Positions 21,340 through 32,889 of a stretch of 64,000 nucleotides of DNA are shown piece after piece. The DNA is taken from NCBI GenBank assembly GCA_964007475.1, contig CAXFZM010000052.1, positions 541,369 to 605,368 of the forward strand, given 5' to 3'. Under the pieces are notes generated by a model. It saw only the letters and a list, made by a program, of their open reading frames with translations. It did not search any database and had not been told where the DNA came from. This DNA comes from Hybos culiciformis. Taxonomy: Eukaryota; Arthropoda; Insecta; Diptera; Hybotidae. Numbering within the stretch: the first letter of the stretch is position 1; every line of letters starts with the position of its first letter. The position numbers were made by a program, and so were the translations under genes.

Positions 21340-22815
21340 AACTCCACTCCCATTTTTTAGCATGAAAATGCAGTGAAATGAAAATATAGTGAAGTGGTTC
21401 AAACTAGTATTATTATTCAGTTAAAATTAAAAAAGTATAATAATTTTTACTAATAGTTTCCAAAGGTATTTAAAGAAAATTGTTTCGAAAAATAAATCAT
21501 TCAAATGATTACCTTTTTTAATAAGTCAATTTTAATTAATTAATTCGAAAAATAAAAAGGTTTTCAGAATTACCTGAAAGAAAAACAAAAGAAAATAATT
21601 AATATTAAAAAATTAATATGTATAGTGAATAGTTAAAGTTTTATATAAGACTAAATTTATTTACTTTGATCGCGACAGCGACTACAGATAATTTTGTTTA
21701 CAAACAGTTTTATTCGATTAAGATATAAAAACTTCAGCTGTAATAAATTTGTCAACTTCTAAAAGTTCCGTCAAATCACTAAGATTAAAAATATCTGGGG
21801 TTTGATTTTCACTCATAAACACAGAGACAACCTTTGCCAAAATCGCAAAGTTTCAAAATTACTAAAAAATTGTTTTAACATTAAATCACTTCAGTAACAA
21901 CATTTTTTCCTTATCTCAACTAAGTTGTGAAGACACGCAATCGGAACAATAATTTTATTTACAACCAAGTAAGTGTAAGTAACTCTCATTAGGTAAAAAA
22001 AAAATTAAAAATAAAAGCAAATTAACGATTTTTTGTTTATTAGTCAATTAAAATCTTTTTGCAACTTTTTTTTCCCTCCAATTCTTGGATTAAATATTTC
22101 AAAAGCATTATATTTTTAATTTCTTGTTATTTTCAAAAAAAGTCATTTTGGCTTATTTACAGACATTTACTAAGTCAATTGTGTAACTTTTTTATTTATT
22201 TTTTTTTAAATATTTAATGTTTTCCACCAAAAAGAAGTTTAAAACTACATAGGTATATTTTTATTTTGTTTAAACCAAAAAAAATTAATTCTTTTCAGAT
22301 AATAATAAAAAATATTAAATTTTATCAAAAATTTAATAATTAAAAAAAATTTGCACGATTAAGACAAAAGTTCAATTGAAAGTTTATAGTGAGCTGTGAG
22401 CTTGCTACAGATCTTACAAAATTAATCTCAATTAATATCAACTGGAGCTCTGTATAGAATGTTAAAGATTCAACCTTCATATTTTCATATTATTTCCAAA
22501 TTCCTTACTTTAAATTTCAAAAAAAAAATTCTTCGATCATTAACTCAAATTTTCCACGTTAAATTACCGGAATAAGGATAATAAAGCTCCTTACATTCAA
22601 CAACGAAGAAAAACCAACTAAAATGTGAAACTAATTGTTATTATATGAGTAAATTATATATAAAAAAACCCATTTAACACACTTTAATAAACTTTTATCT
22701 GCTCGCGCCATTATTTAATTATGTCATATGAAAACATCATTGGTCATTCAAGAAATACTATATTACAGTATATATATTTCGTAATCTTTATCTATACTTT
22801 TCAACTTCAAATTAG
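21340..22815. other. AT-rich stretch, nothing recognised
   Basis: About 1.5 kb without credible ORF, repeat pair or RNA motif. Short A- and T-rich runs only. Confidence 0.6.
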
Positions 22816-22816
22816 A

Positions 22817-23034
22817 AATAATCATTTTCAAAATGGAAATAATCATTTTCAAAATGGAATTAATCATTTTCAAAATGGAATTAATCATTTTCAAAATGGA
22901 AATAATCATTTTCAAAATGGAATTAATCATTTTCAAAATGGAAATAATCATTTTCAAAATGGAATTAATCATTTTCAAAATGGAAATAATCATTTTCAAA
23001 ATGGAAATAATCATTTTCAAATTGGAAATTAATT
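22817..23034. repeat. 21-bp minisatellite, ~10 copies
   Basis: Units AATAATCATTTTCAAAATGG (with A/T variation at the joint) repeat every 21 bp. Because 21 is divisible by 3 and the unit lacks stops, several frames on both strands stay open (for example Asn-His-Phe-Gln-Asn-Gly repeats), which mimics genes. Each unit contains the near-palindrome CATTTTCAAAATG. Confidence 0.95.
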
Positions 23035-23777
23035 TTAAAATAGTAAGGTAGCAAGCCAGATACGCTCAAAAAGTGTTTCAAGCTTTTTATTAGTTGCATC
23101 TTTGCCAAAAAGTGCAATATACAAAAAAAAAATTTTTGTTTAAAAAAATGTCGTACATTGAGAAATGGGAACCTGATAATGTTAAAAATAAAATTTGTGT
23201 TTTATAAAACAACTTTCCATCCATTAACCCACCTATATAATGTCGTTTTCACTCCTAAAGTTTTTGAGAGCGCTCTCCAATCCCCACCACATTGTTGTAA
23301 TATTTAAACCTCTTGCAAATAAATGTAATTTAGAAGCATTAAAATGATTTTCAAAATAAAATATATAAAAAAAAAATAAATAATTTGATAATTAATGAAA
23401 TGCGCAAAAAAATTAAATCTATAAAGAAAAAATCTGAAAATATTTTTTTGTTAAAACATAAAAAATTTGGCTATGTATCAATGTTAATATTAAACATGCT
23501 ATTGTAATTATATTAATTATTATATTATCATATTATTATTATTAACATCATAATATAATTAAATCACATCCCATTAATATAATTGCATAATATTTCTAAA
23601 ATATATTAAATATAAATGGAGTTGTTAATTCATAAATTCACACACAAAACAGGTATGATTTAATAATAATTTCATACTAGTTTAACACATTCTTTAATAA
23701 TGCATTAATAATACTACGAGAAAATTGAAACAATTGAACCGAAAATAATTTCCAAAATTACTGTACGATACGGTATA
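23035..23777. other. AT-rich stretch, nothing recognised
   Basis: No ORF or clear repeat; TTATTATTAT-like low complexity near 23505-23560. Confidence 0.55.
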
Positions 23778-24455
23778 CTATACACCAGCGGTTCCCAAAC
23801 TTTTTCTCTATTGTACCATCAATATACTTTTCTTAAATATACGTACCACTGCATAAAAATATCGGAAATTTTTAAAATAATAAACTACATTTTTTTATTT
23901 ACATTGAGAAAAAATGGAGAAAATACAGTTTGTAGATAGTAGTTAATGTGAAGGATGAAGTTGTTTGTTGCCCATTAAATATGTTATATTATGTTCAATT
24001 TTAGTTAATTTTAAACGTAAGGTTTAAACGTGTTTTGAATTTATTTTTAATACTCAATATTGCCGAAAATCAGACTTCACATAAATATGATGAAACAAAT
24101 GGCATCAAAAATTTCAAAGCTTTATCAGAAATTGCTTTAAATTAAAACCGGCGTTGGAACCAAAAATATCTTAAATTTTGATGTTTAAATTCAAGTTTTA
24201 AATCACCATTACAAGAAATTTCTGATAACTGATCTCTAAATTTCTGAAAACGCATCTAAATTTTTATCAGAAAGAAAAAAAAAGTGCGAATTTTTAGAAA
24301 GTTTAATTAAAAAAATTCATTAATTTTTAATGTACGAAACAATTAATAAATAAAATCAATTAATTTGTAATAGAAGAAAATATTGTACCACTGGCCTAAG
24401 CGTAATGTACCACTAGTCGTACGCGTACCACACTTTGGGAACCGTTGCTATACAC
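23778..24455. mobile_element. hAT MITE (662 bp) with perfect 8-bp target duplication
   Basis: CTATACAC lies at 23778-23785 and 24448-24455. The element begins CAGCGGTTCCCAAACTTTTT and ends CCACACTTTGGGAACCGTTG, so its ends form the classical hAT inverted repeat CARCGGTTCCCAAA. GTACCA(C/T) motifs near both ends continue the similarity. The interior has no transposase frame, so it needs an external hAT transposase. Confidence 0.95.
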
Positions 24456-25053
24456 GATACATATAAATATTGGATATAGCAAAAATAAATATAATTTTCA
24501 TGTTTTTTTTTTCGTGTAAACGATGATATATATTAGATATAGACTTTGGCAACATTTTTCCCCAAGCGGTTGCATTTGTGGAATAACAGATTGTCGAAGT
24601 TTCCATTATAGATAATAAGATTACTTTTACAATATGTATACATATATGTTAACAATATACATATTATACATATTATCTGCTAAGTACCAACTAGTTTATT
24701 CTGTACACGAATATACCCCGTCTTATATGTAATATACCCACAAATTATTTTAATGTATTCAGTGATGAGTTGGCAATCTAAATTTTTGTTTTTAAAAAGA
24801 TCTCTATTCGTACAAAATTAGAAATTCTCAAATCATATTATTCTTTACCAATTTAATATTGAGTGCACCTAAAAATATGCTAATTGAAAATAAAATGTAA
24901 ACTAATTACTGGAAAAAAAGTAAAGAATATGATCTGAATGTAAAATACAGCCTACAGGAAAATTGTATTTTGTTTTAAGTACCACAAAATTAAATTGTAA
25001 TTTAAACGAATCCGAAACCGGTTAGATTAACTATTAAAACATTTAACAAGTGG
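24456..25053. other. AT-rich stretch, nothing recognised
   Basis: TATA-rich sequence near 24640-24700; no ORF and no repeat pair. Confidence 0.55.
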
Positions 25054-25428
25054 TTCTAGCGATTCTTAAACTTTTCTGTATTGCGACCCCAAATTTTAAA
25101 TGACGTATTTTGGCACCCACAACCTATATTTTTTTGGGAAATAATCGTTCTTCAAGAAAAAAAAGTTGAAATAAGAAATTTCCAGGTAAAATTAATAACA
25201 TTTTCTAGTAATAGTAAATATTATAATAAATAAAAAATTAAAATAAAATGAACAACATTTTCTAGTTATAACAAAATTAATAAAAAATAAAGATTAATAA
25301 CCCCTTCTAGTTATATTATTTAGTATTTAAATTAAATAAAACGTTTAAATAAAATTTAATATGATGGGTTCGCTTGCTTTTTAGAGCAAAGTAATCTTTA
25401 TTGTGGCTCGATTTCCGAAAGCGCTGGT
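25054..25428. mobile_element. Degenerate hAT-like MITE (tentative)
   Basis: The left part AGCGATTCTTAAACTTTTC...TTGCGACCCC (from about 25056) is a hAT-type terminus. About 370 bp on, GGCTCGATTTCCGAAAGCGCTG (to about 25427) gives the opposite CAGCGCTTTCGGAA end. Target duplications are not recognisable, so either the ends have drifted or they belong to different copies. Confidence 0.45.
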
Positions 25429-25481
25429 ATCAATAGATTTTCAGTCTTGCGCAATTGAGAGCGATATTTTGATTTAATATA

Positions 25482-26417
25482 TAGGAAAGAGGCTTGCAGG
25501 TTACCACTGCTTGCAGGTTGCCACCACTGATGTATTTTAACATTCTAGCAGTCTCACAACATAAACTCCAAGTGACATCGACGTCAAAAGAACAGTTGTC
25601 ACTTTTAATCTACTTCTGGAGCGGCAGACGCAATAACACAGTGTTTACTGAGCAAAGTGTGTATTATTATTTTCAAAAACTTTAAAAATTAAAAATTGTG
25701 TTTTTGTCCTGTGCTCGTAAAGTGAACTTTTTTATTAGAAATTCAAGATAAATATTTGGGTTGTGTTGCTTTTTCATTCAATTAACATATTCCAAAAAGA
25801 ATTAAAAATATATTGTGAATTGGCAATTATTTTAAATGGAGTATACAAAATTGCGTCGGAATGCAGGTTGCCACCTTTATTGGCTTGCAGGTTGCCACCT
25901 TCATGAAAGCACTGATGACTGTATGATTTGTTTGAAGAAAATGTCGGAAGGAGACACAATTCTATTATGTGCCACAAATACATAAAGAGCCGTTCACGCG
26001 AAATGTGTTTCAGTGTTTAAACTTGCCCAAAATCTGATTCCGATGAAGATTTGGAATGATTCCATACCATATTACAATTTTATTTTTTATATCAATTTTC
26101 AGTCATTTTTTTATGTTTACAGCCATTGTGTGCAAGTGAAATTATATAAATTTGAATACATTTCTAAATGAGACATTTTTCAGTTTCAGTTTTTCAACAT
26201 TTTCAGCAAGCCCAAATTTGAACAGTTCAATTTTAGATACTTTTGAAAAACTGCTATATAAATTTTTATTTTTTGAGATTTCAAATGATTTCTAGCCCAG
26301 GATTGTAGCTTTTTAGCTCCTCTTTCCAACTTATATACTATATGTACAATACGTTCATTTTTTGATGAGTTGTGATAAAAAAAGCTATGGGGTGGCAACC
26401 TGCAAGCCTCTCCCCTA
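25482..26417. mobile_element. TA-flanked TIR element (932 bp) with subterminal repeats
   Basis: Left end GGAAAGAGGCTTGCAGGTTA (25484) mirrors the right end GGTTGCCACCCC-side sequence TGCAAGCCTCTCCCC (to 26415); TA flanks both. The motif GCAGGTTGCCACC occurs near both the left end and the middle (25510, 25864, 25886) and inverted at 26389, like binding sites placed along the element. No transposase is recognisable; a 64-codon frame at 25494 is not similar to anything I know. TA duplication points to Tc1/mariner-type mobilisation. Confidence 0.75.
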
Positions 26418-26717
26418 ATAAGCAGGGATAAGACGTGCTTTTTATTACATAATAAAATTAAAAATTGAAAAATTATTAAAAATAATATTAGATTACTGTT
26501 TTAAAAAAATATACATTTTTTTGGATTATTAATAATTAAATCTAAATTGATTATTCATTATTAATTAATAATTTTGCAGTAAAAGAATAAAAAAAGAAAT
26601 ATCGAAAAAAAAATATATATATATAAAAGAGATAACAGAAAAAATACGTCACACCACCTGTTTTGCATATTTTTTTATTTTTTTTTTATATTGGCAAACA
26701 ATAAAAGTCATCATACT

Positions 26718-27484
26718 GGATAATAATAATAAAACCTCAGCATTAAGTAAACGTACAAGACATTTATTATCACCAGAAGAGATTGATAAAGTGAATAAAT
26801 ATCCAAGACACCAATTAGAAAACAATATCATAGATCGAGAAAATACAAATCTGGTTCAATTATTTCGAGACTGGCTTAAGGAAGAATTTCAAAAACATAT
26901 GGCCAATCTTGCAACAAAAGCCGATGTCGGTGAGTTAAAAGGAGAAATAGAGAAACTAATGAATGAAAATAACGAACTGAAATATCAAAAAAATTCTATT
27001 GAAAAAAAATATAATGAAATGCGAGAAAAAATGGAAAATATGGGAAGAAGTAATTGCGCCAAGAAACTGGTACGAAGACGATCTGAAATAGTTAATAATG
27101 GAGAAGAATCTATCAAAAAACTGTGTAAAGATGTGTTATTGATCCCACACGAAATTGTGATTGAAGAAACATCGGTAATTGGAAAAAATACATTGAGACC
27201 AGGTCTATTAGTTGAATTCAACCGCAAAAGGGAGGTAAATGCAATTTTAAATAAAACAATTAAAAGATTAAGCGATAAGTGTGGAAAGAGACTTGGCGCA
27301 TGCAGCCCTATGTAAAAGAGTTCTCCTGAAGATAAAAACAATTATAAACAAAATGGATAATACAAAGAAGATTCTTGTTAGAGGAGATACCTTGAAAATT
27401 GAAAACAAAAAATTTTACTGGAAAAATGATAAATTGATTTGCGAGAAAGGTGATGGAATGAAGGTATTAGAACAGTTGCATTAA
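26718..27484 (+). pseudogene. Non-LTR ORF1 with coiled coil, frameshifted
   Basis: The first frame (to the stop at 27313) has a charged N-terminus (TRHLLSPEEIDKV) and a heptad-like Glu/Lys/Asn-rich segment from about 26905 to 27030 (KADVGELKGEIEKLMNENNELK), predicted to form a coiled coil. It then has a compact globular part (VLLIPHEIVIEETSVIG; RPGLLVEFNRK) resembling the RNA-recognition-type fold of ORF1 proteins. After a frameshift near 27290 the rest continues at 27281-27484. ORF1p would coat the RNA as a trimer. It is disrupted, and the clade is uncertain. Confidence 0.6.
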
Positions 27485-27559
27485 AAGAATTTAAAACATT
27501 GTATAATAAAGTAAAAAATTTTGAAGAATTGTACAAAAAGAAAGTTTGTCTGTCACTAT

Positions 27560-28222
27560 TATAATTTAAGTAAAAATAAAATAAAAATTTTGTCTTATAA
27601 TATAAATGGTCTTAGTAATAAAGTATTATTTATTGAATTTTTTAGGTTTATAAAATCATATGATATAATTTTTCTTTATGAAACACACGGAAAAAGATGT
27701 TAAAATGTATGAGAAATATTTTTTAGAATTTGATATAATCTGGAAACCAGCGTAAGAGTTGCATCTAGCGGCCGAGCAAGGGGGGGAATAATTTTAGGTA
27801 CCAAAAAAGATGGTAAGAACTTTAATTTTGTTAAAAAAAGTAGTTACGATGTGTTACAAATAAAAATAAATCAGGAATTCTTCCACGTAATACCACTCTA
27901 TTTGAATTGTAATACATGGGATGTTAATTTTAACAATCTCAAAAATTTTATAGAAGGTTCTAGTGTAAATTTGTCGGTAATTGGTGATCTAAATGTTCAG
28001 ATAGGGGAGAATCAGGTCATAAGCGAAGAAATCACTCCTTTAAAGCCAAATATTACGAAAACCGGAACTTTGATGGATAAAAATACTAATACTAAAGAGA
28101 GGAAAATGTTAGAAATTATTAATGACATGGGGGCTATAATAGTTAATGGAAGAATAGTTAGTGACGCTGAGGGAAAATACACATTTGTTGGTTCGATGGG
28201 TTGCTTAATGATCTTGGAATAG
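27560..28222 (+). pseudogene. EEP endonuclease of the non-LTR element, broken
   Basis: ILSYNINGLSNKV (about 27586) is the N-terminal Asn motif, and IIFLYETHGK holds the catalytic Glu region. After a frame break, GGIILGTKKD (about 27783) and LSVIGDLNVQIGE (about 27975) continue the fold; the latter corresponds to the GDFN motif with Phe replaced by Leu. The domain ends in KYTFVGSMG. At least two frameshifts and stops are present. The enzyme would nick the insertion site. Confidence 0.75.
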
Positions 28223-28439
28223 TTAGTTGTGATTTACTTCCTCACATCGAAGAATTTAATATTAAGGATTTGATATATCCAAACCATATGCCTGTTGAGG
28301 TTGTGAGGCTTTGCAAAATAAGAAACTGTTTTAAATTTTTTTAAATTAAATTTTGATAATAAATAAAATAGATGAATATACACTAAAATTAAATAATAGT
28401 ATAGGCCAGTTAGAACCAAATGCGCACGTAACCAGTACA

Positions 28440-30234
28440 AAAATTGTAGAAATTCTTACAAATCTAGCTCAGTCTAAAACGGAAAAAAAGCGCCTAGTTT
28501 TAAGCAGAAATGGTTCATCAAGGCATGTTTAACATATTCAATGCATGCTTAACATATTCATGAAAACAAACATATTCAACATATTCAATGCATGCTTAAC
28601 ATATTCAAGAAAACAAATAATAGTACCCGCTAGAGAACAGTATTTACTAATGAATAGGAAATTCAAAAAACTGTGTAAAGAAAAAAAAATTAGATATTAT
28701 AATTCGATAGGAGAAAAATTAAAAAGTATTCGCGATGGAAAAGATTGGTGGCATTGGGTATCAGAGTTAAAATGTTGTAAAATAAATATATCGGGGGCGG
28801 TATCAAGCAATGAGTTTCGAAATTATTTTTGTTCTGTATATAATATGAATGTTGACTATCGAATTGATTTGATTTCAAACTTTGTGACAGTAGATTTAAT
28901 AGAAGAACTAGACTATTACATTAGAGGATTTGAATGAAAATATGCATGTAATGAAAACTGTAAGCTGGCTGATGCAGATCGTATCCCGAATGCACTAGGA
29001 CATTTATTAGTTAACCTATATAATAATATGCTACAGGGAGGTGAAATTGAAGATACTTTTAGAAAATCCATAATATGGCCGATTTTTAAAAAAGGAAATG
29101 TGAATGATTTAGCTTATTATTGGGGTATATCATTTATTAACTGCATGGCTAAACTTTTTCCCAATATATTGAATAAAAGAATGACAAATTGGGTTGAATC
29201 ACACGGTATCTTAAAAGAATTTCAAGCCGGATTTAGGAAAGGCTATTCTACTTTCGACAATATCTTTAATTTATTTAATATAGTAAAACTAAAATGGGGC
29301 AGAGGGGTTAAAAAAATATACTGCTTTTTCGTAGATTTTAAATCCGGTTTTGATGCTGTAAATAGGCGAAAACTATTTTATAAATTAAGAGTACAAGGGG
29401 TCTCAGATTTCTTTGTTGATCTTTTGCAACCAATATATCAGGACACCAAATCAGCTTTGTGGGATGGTCATAGTTTCAGTGATTGGTTTGACCCAACATG
29501 TGGGGTAAAGCAAGGATGTGCCCTGAGCCCTGTGGTGGGATTCAGCCGGTTCGCACCGGTTCGCGCGAACCGTTTCTTAAAATATTTAAGATTCGCGCGA
29601 ACCGTTTCCTAAAATTTCTAGGTTCGCGAAAATAGCCTGAAAAAGTTTTGAAATAACTATTCACTGTTTTAACAGTCCCTCCGTGGCAATTTCTCAACTA
29701 CTCAAAGAATATACAATTTAAATTTACATTGAAATTTGTATTAAAAATTTGACAAGCGTTTTACTTATTTATCTGAAAAATCTCCTTTTTCTTTAATTAT
29801 GTTATGTGAATACTGTGAGTAAAGAACTGAATAAGAGTAAAAATATGCTTTCACAAAGTATTAAACGTGTAACAAGCAAGCCTGTTTTGAAATTACAACA
29901 TTTGGAAACATCAATCTAAAAATTTATGAGTTTTTATGAAGGAAAAGGTATACATATATATGTTCTGGAAAGGTCTTTAGAATCTAAATTAAAACAACTT
30001 TTTAGAGGATTCGAAACCACGAAAAAAATTGTATTCTTTTTTTTTACGGAATGCGAACCGGTTGTTAAATGTTTTGAATCCCACCACTGCCTGAGCCCCT
30101 TGCTTTTTGCCTTGATGATTAACGACATTACAGATGAAATTAGTGGAGGCGTTCTAATAGATGACCTTTTAATCAAACTTCTTGCTTTCTCAGGTGACAT
30201 AATCCTTTTAGCTGAGGATAGAGACAGGTGTTAA
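28440..30234 (+). pseudogene. Reverse transcriptase of the non-LTR element, broken by mutations and a hAT MITE
   Basis: A pre-RT segment (28611-28937) has REQYLLMNRKFKKLCKEKK and DWWHWVSELK. The RT proper has SIIWPIFKKGN (about 29065), FQAGFRKGYSTFDN (about 29220), FFVDFKSGFDAVNR (about 29328; the catalytic Asp region) and CGVKQGCALSP (about 29500). It is cut at 29529 by the MITE and resumes at 30098 with LLFALMINDI, followed by LLAFSGDIILLAE, where the FADD-type motif has decayed to FSGD. Its upstream part also contains a local duplication around CATATTCAATGCATGC (28527-28610). Confidence 0.8.
29522..30097. mobile_element. hAT MITE (560 bp) inserted in a reverse transcriptase
   Basis: CCTGAGCC is duplicated at 29522-29529 and 30090-30097. 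The element starts CTGTGGTGGGATTCAGCCGG and ends GAATCCCACCACTG, an inverted repeat CWGTGGTGGGATTCA. Just inside, GGTTCGCGCGAACC-type palindromes occur on the left and GCGAACCGGTTGT on the right. No transposase. Confidence 0.95.
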
Positions 30235-30690
30235 GTCCATGTTTTTCTATACATTCAAATGTCATATGACTTATATTTTAAAAATACTTTACAAGTATGA
30301 AAATACCAGACTACCGAAAATGGTGGCAATAAACGAAAAGTTGGATTGGTATAGAAATGTGGAATCTACTGGAGCGGACTTAGGCTGGGGAACGTCGCAA
30401 TGAGTGGAGAACAAACTTGAGTAAAATTTTGGTTTCAATAGGGGATATAGATCAGGCTCGGGATGTAGAAAAAGCGCTCTCAACATCAAATAATGAAGCA
30501 TATCACATGTTGAATTATGTGGATGGAAGGAATTATTTTAATAATGCACTAAATATTAGGAACATAAGCTGGATCCTAAAGGCTCGTGCAGGTTAGTTGG
30601 GACTGAATGCGAATAGGTGGAGAGAGGGTCAGGCTAGAATATGCTCGCTATGTAATCTCAGAGAAAGCGAAACAATTATACATTTTATAG
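30235..30690 (+). pseudogene. C-terminal region of the non-LTR element with CCHC-like motif
   Basis: Frames in pieces encode ALSTSNNEAYHMLNYVDG and, after a stop, NANRWREGQARICSLCNLRESETIIHFI (30605-30690), a C-x2-C...H pattern typical of the C-terminal zinc region of several non-LTR clades. The Gypsy element inserts within it at 30695; the continuation is at 43028. Confidence 0.65.
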
Positions 30691-30747
30691 GGATTGTTAT
30701 GAATTAAATTAGGATTTGTTTGAATTGAGGATAACAAATTTCTAGCA

Positions 30748-30762
30748 CCACGTTGGGCGCCA
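30748..30762 (-). promoter_or_regulatory. Primer-binding-site copy trapped inside the LTR (left copy)
   Basis: The + strand CCACGTTGGGCGCCA is identical to the true primer site at 40089-40103 and is followed by TT and TGTTATGAATTAAATT, as at the LTR edge. The same arrangement exists in the right LTR at 40159-40173. Confidence 0.85.
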
Positions 30763-30929
30763 TTTGTTATGAATTAAATTATTGTTGAAAACGGGGGTTG
30801 TATATAAGCACAAAAATTCTGAGTTCAAGATGAACTCTGAGAAATTTATCATAAAATTTTGATAAAAATAAAAAGGGAAAGTGGTGAAAGTAGAGGCAAA
30901 AGAAGGTGCTCTACTTTCAAAATTTTAAG

Positions 30930-31045
30930 CTGGTGCCGAGTCCACTGTCTAGGACATCCTGTTCTCAGGCCGGGTCTAAGCTCGTCGTTGGGTGGGTACG
31001 CGACAGTGAACACCAGAGGGTTCATAACAATATTTATAGGATGTC
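30930..31045 (-). ncRNA. Candidate RNA pseudoknot in the LTR
   Basis: Three complementary pairs interleave: CTGGTG (30930) with CACCAG (31011), CACTGTC (30943) with GACAGTG (31002), and GACATCCT (30953) with AGGATGTC (31038). The third helix starts inside and ends outside the first two, so the fold would be a pseudoknot. It is present in both LTRs (right copy 40341-40456). A separate AGCTAT/ATAGCT hairpin follows at about 31162-31181. Structure is predicted by eye only. Confidence 0.4.
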
Positions 31046-32155
31046 TTTTTAAGATAGAAGGTAAAAGGAGGTATAAAAAAAAATATATTTCAAAAACCCC
31101 AACCAATTCAAAATAAAAAAAACTTAAATCTAAATGACTAAGGAGTCATTCTTCAGCTCGCAGCTATGGCCACCTATAGCTGGATCTTACGCTTGCATTT
31201 CTTTTACCTAGGACCTATGAAAATAATAAATTAAGTCAAAGACATTTCATGTTAAAATTAAAATTTTATTGACAAAAAAAAAAGAAACTTAAATATACCT
31301 ACGACAATTTTATTCTAAACTAAACTACATTAATTTGGCTGCTTATGCCGCATGAAACAATAATTTGATATCATTTTTTTTTTTTTTATATAGGTATAAA
31401 ATTTTAATATTTTAATAACGTCTCAAAATTTTCTTTTGCTTTATTTCATCGCTTTTATTTTACAACAATATTTAATCAGTACATATTTTGTTTTATGATT
31501 AATTCAAAGCAATATTTTATTTACTGTCTTAATTCAATTTTTTTTTTTTTGTATGTATATTATTTGTAGATTTTTGTTTTTATTAAACATAATTATTTCT
31601 TACATATATACAATACATATTGCATATTTAAATTATGTGCAGATTTCGTTCAATAAAAAAATGTGCAGGTTGTTGTTTTGATATGATTGTGGCTTAAAGT
31701 GGAGGTGCTGTTGTAAGCTGAGTTTGTTTTTTTTGTTGCATAAAAAAAAAAGGTATGCATCACACAGTATGAAATTTTTATGGTTTATTTATATCAACTT
31801 CATAATTTTGTTTGGCCTTTTTTTTGTAAGACAATAAAATTGGTATCCAAAATAAAAATAGAAAATTTTAATTAGAAAAAAATTATTTTATTTTAAAGAA
31901 AATATTAGAAATATAAAAATGTAGCTTAGCTATACAAAATACAAGTCAATTTCCTTGTCAGAAAATTCTATCTGTATTAAGTTATAGGCAAAAATTATTT
32001 TCAAAAAAATTTATTATTGGGCATAACATTTTAAAAAAAAATTAACTATACTTTTTTATTTAGTATTAAGATTAATTAATTTCTTTTTTATTATAAAAAA
32101 AACTATTGAATATAGGTAAAAAATTTACATAGGGTGAAATTGTTTTTCATTAAAA

Positions 32156-32236
32156 CAGTGATTCATAACCGGTGTTCCGCGAAAAAAATATACACATAAT
32201 TTTGTTCCGCGTCTTTGAAAACGTTAAGAACCACTG
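32156..32236. mobile_element. 81-bp hAT MITE inside the Gypsy LTR
   Basis: It begins CAGTGATTCATAACC and ends AACGTTAAGAACCACTG, hAT-type inverted ends, flanked by CATTAAAA (32148) and CATTAAAG (32237). The right LTR has the same insertion at 41567-41647, so it entered the LTR of an ancestor and now travels with the family. Confidence 0.8.
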
Positions 32237-32889
32237 CATTAAAGTTAATTAGGAAAAGAAAAATAAAATCTTATTTAATTTTATTAAATTTGTTTCCAAT
32301 TTTATTTCGAATTTAATTTTTTTTCTTGAAGAAAATTTGGCTTCGAATCTTTTAAAAAAAAATTTTTTTAAGGTAGTACTAAAGGGTATGAAGATTTATG
32401 TTTATAAATTTATCGAAATATATTATAACTTGAAAAAAAATCTTACGTTATGTCGTATGAAAATCAAAAACTTTTTTTTTGTTGTTGAAGCTATAGCTTC
32501 ACTTACGTAAGGGGGGTTTAGTGAACTTAAAAAATTTTATTATGGTCGGTCAGTTTTTTTTTTTTTTTTTTTATATATTTTTAATTGTAATTATACAAGG
32601 TGAAAAGTTTTTACTTCACCAAAACTTTTAAAGAATGAGGAAAATTATTTTATAATTTTCTCTTTTTCTTTATTATTATTGGATTTTAAATTTAATTTTT
32701 TTTTTTTGAATAAAAGGTATTCAAAAATAATTTTTGGAAATTTGATTATTTCTTGGGATTTCTTGGGATTTCTTGGGATTTCTTGGGATTTCTCCAAAAA
32801 AAATTTGTCCCTACCGTATGACTTGTATTCCGTAGGCTAACTTTGTTAGTATTGGAAAAATTGAAAGTTAGGGAAATTGAAGTGCAGAA

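Noticed and set aside
22817..23034. CRISPR-like regular repeat
   Set aside because: Units are contiguous 21-bp tandem repeats without unique spacers, in a eukaryotic sequence.
30849..31116. 85-aa open frames on both strands, repeated at 40260-40527
   Set aside because: They lie inside the Gypsy LTR in a structured RNA region; the repetition is due to the LTR pair, not to gene conservation.
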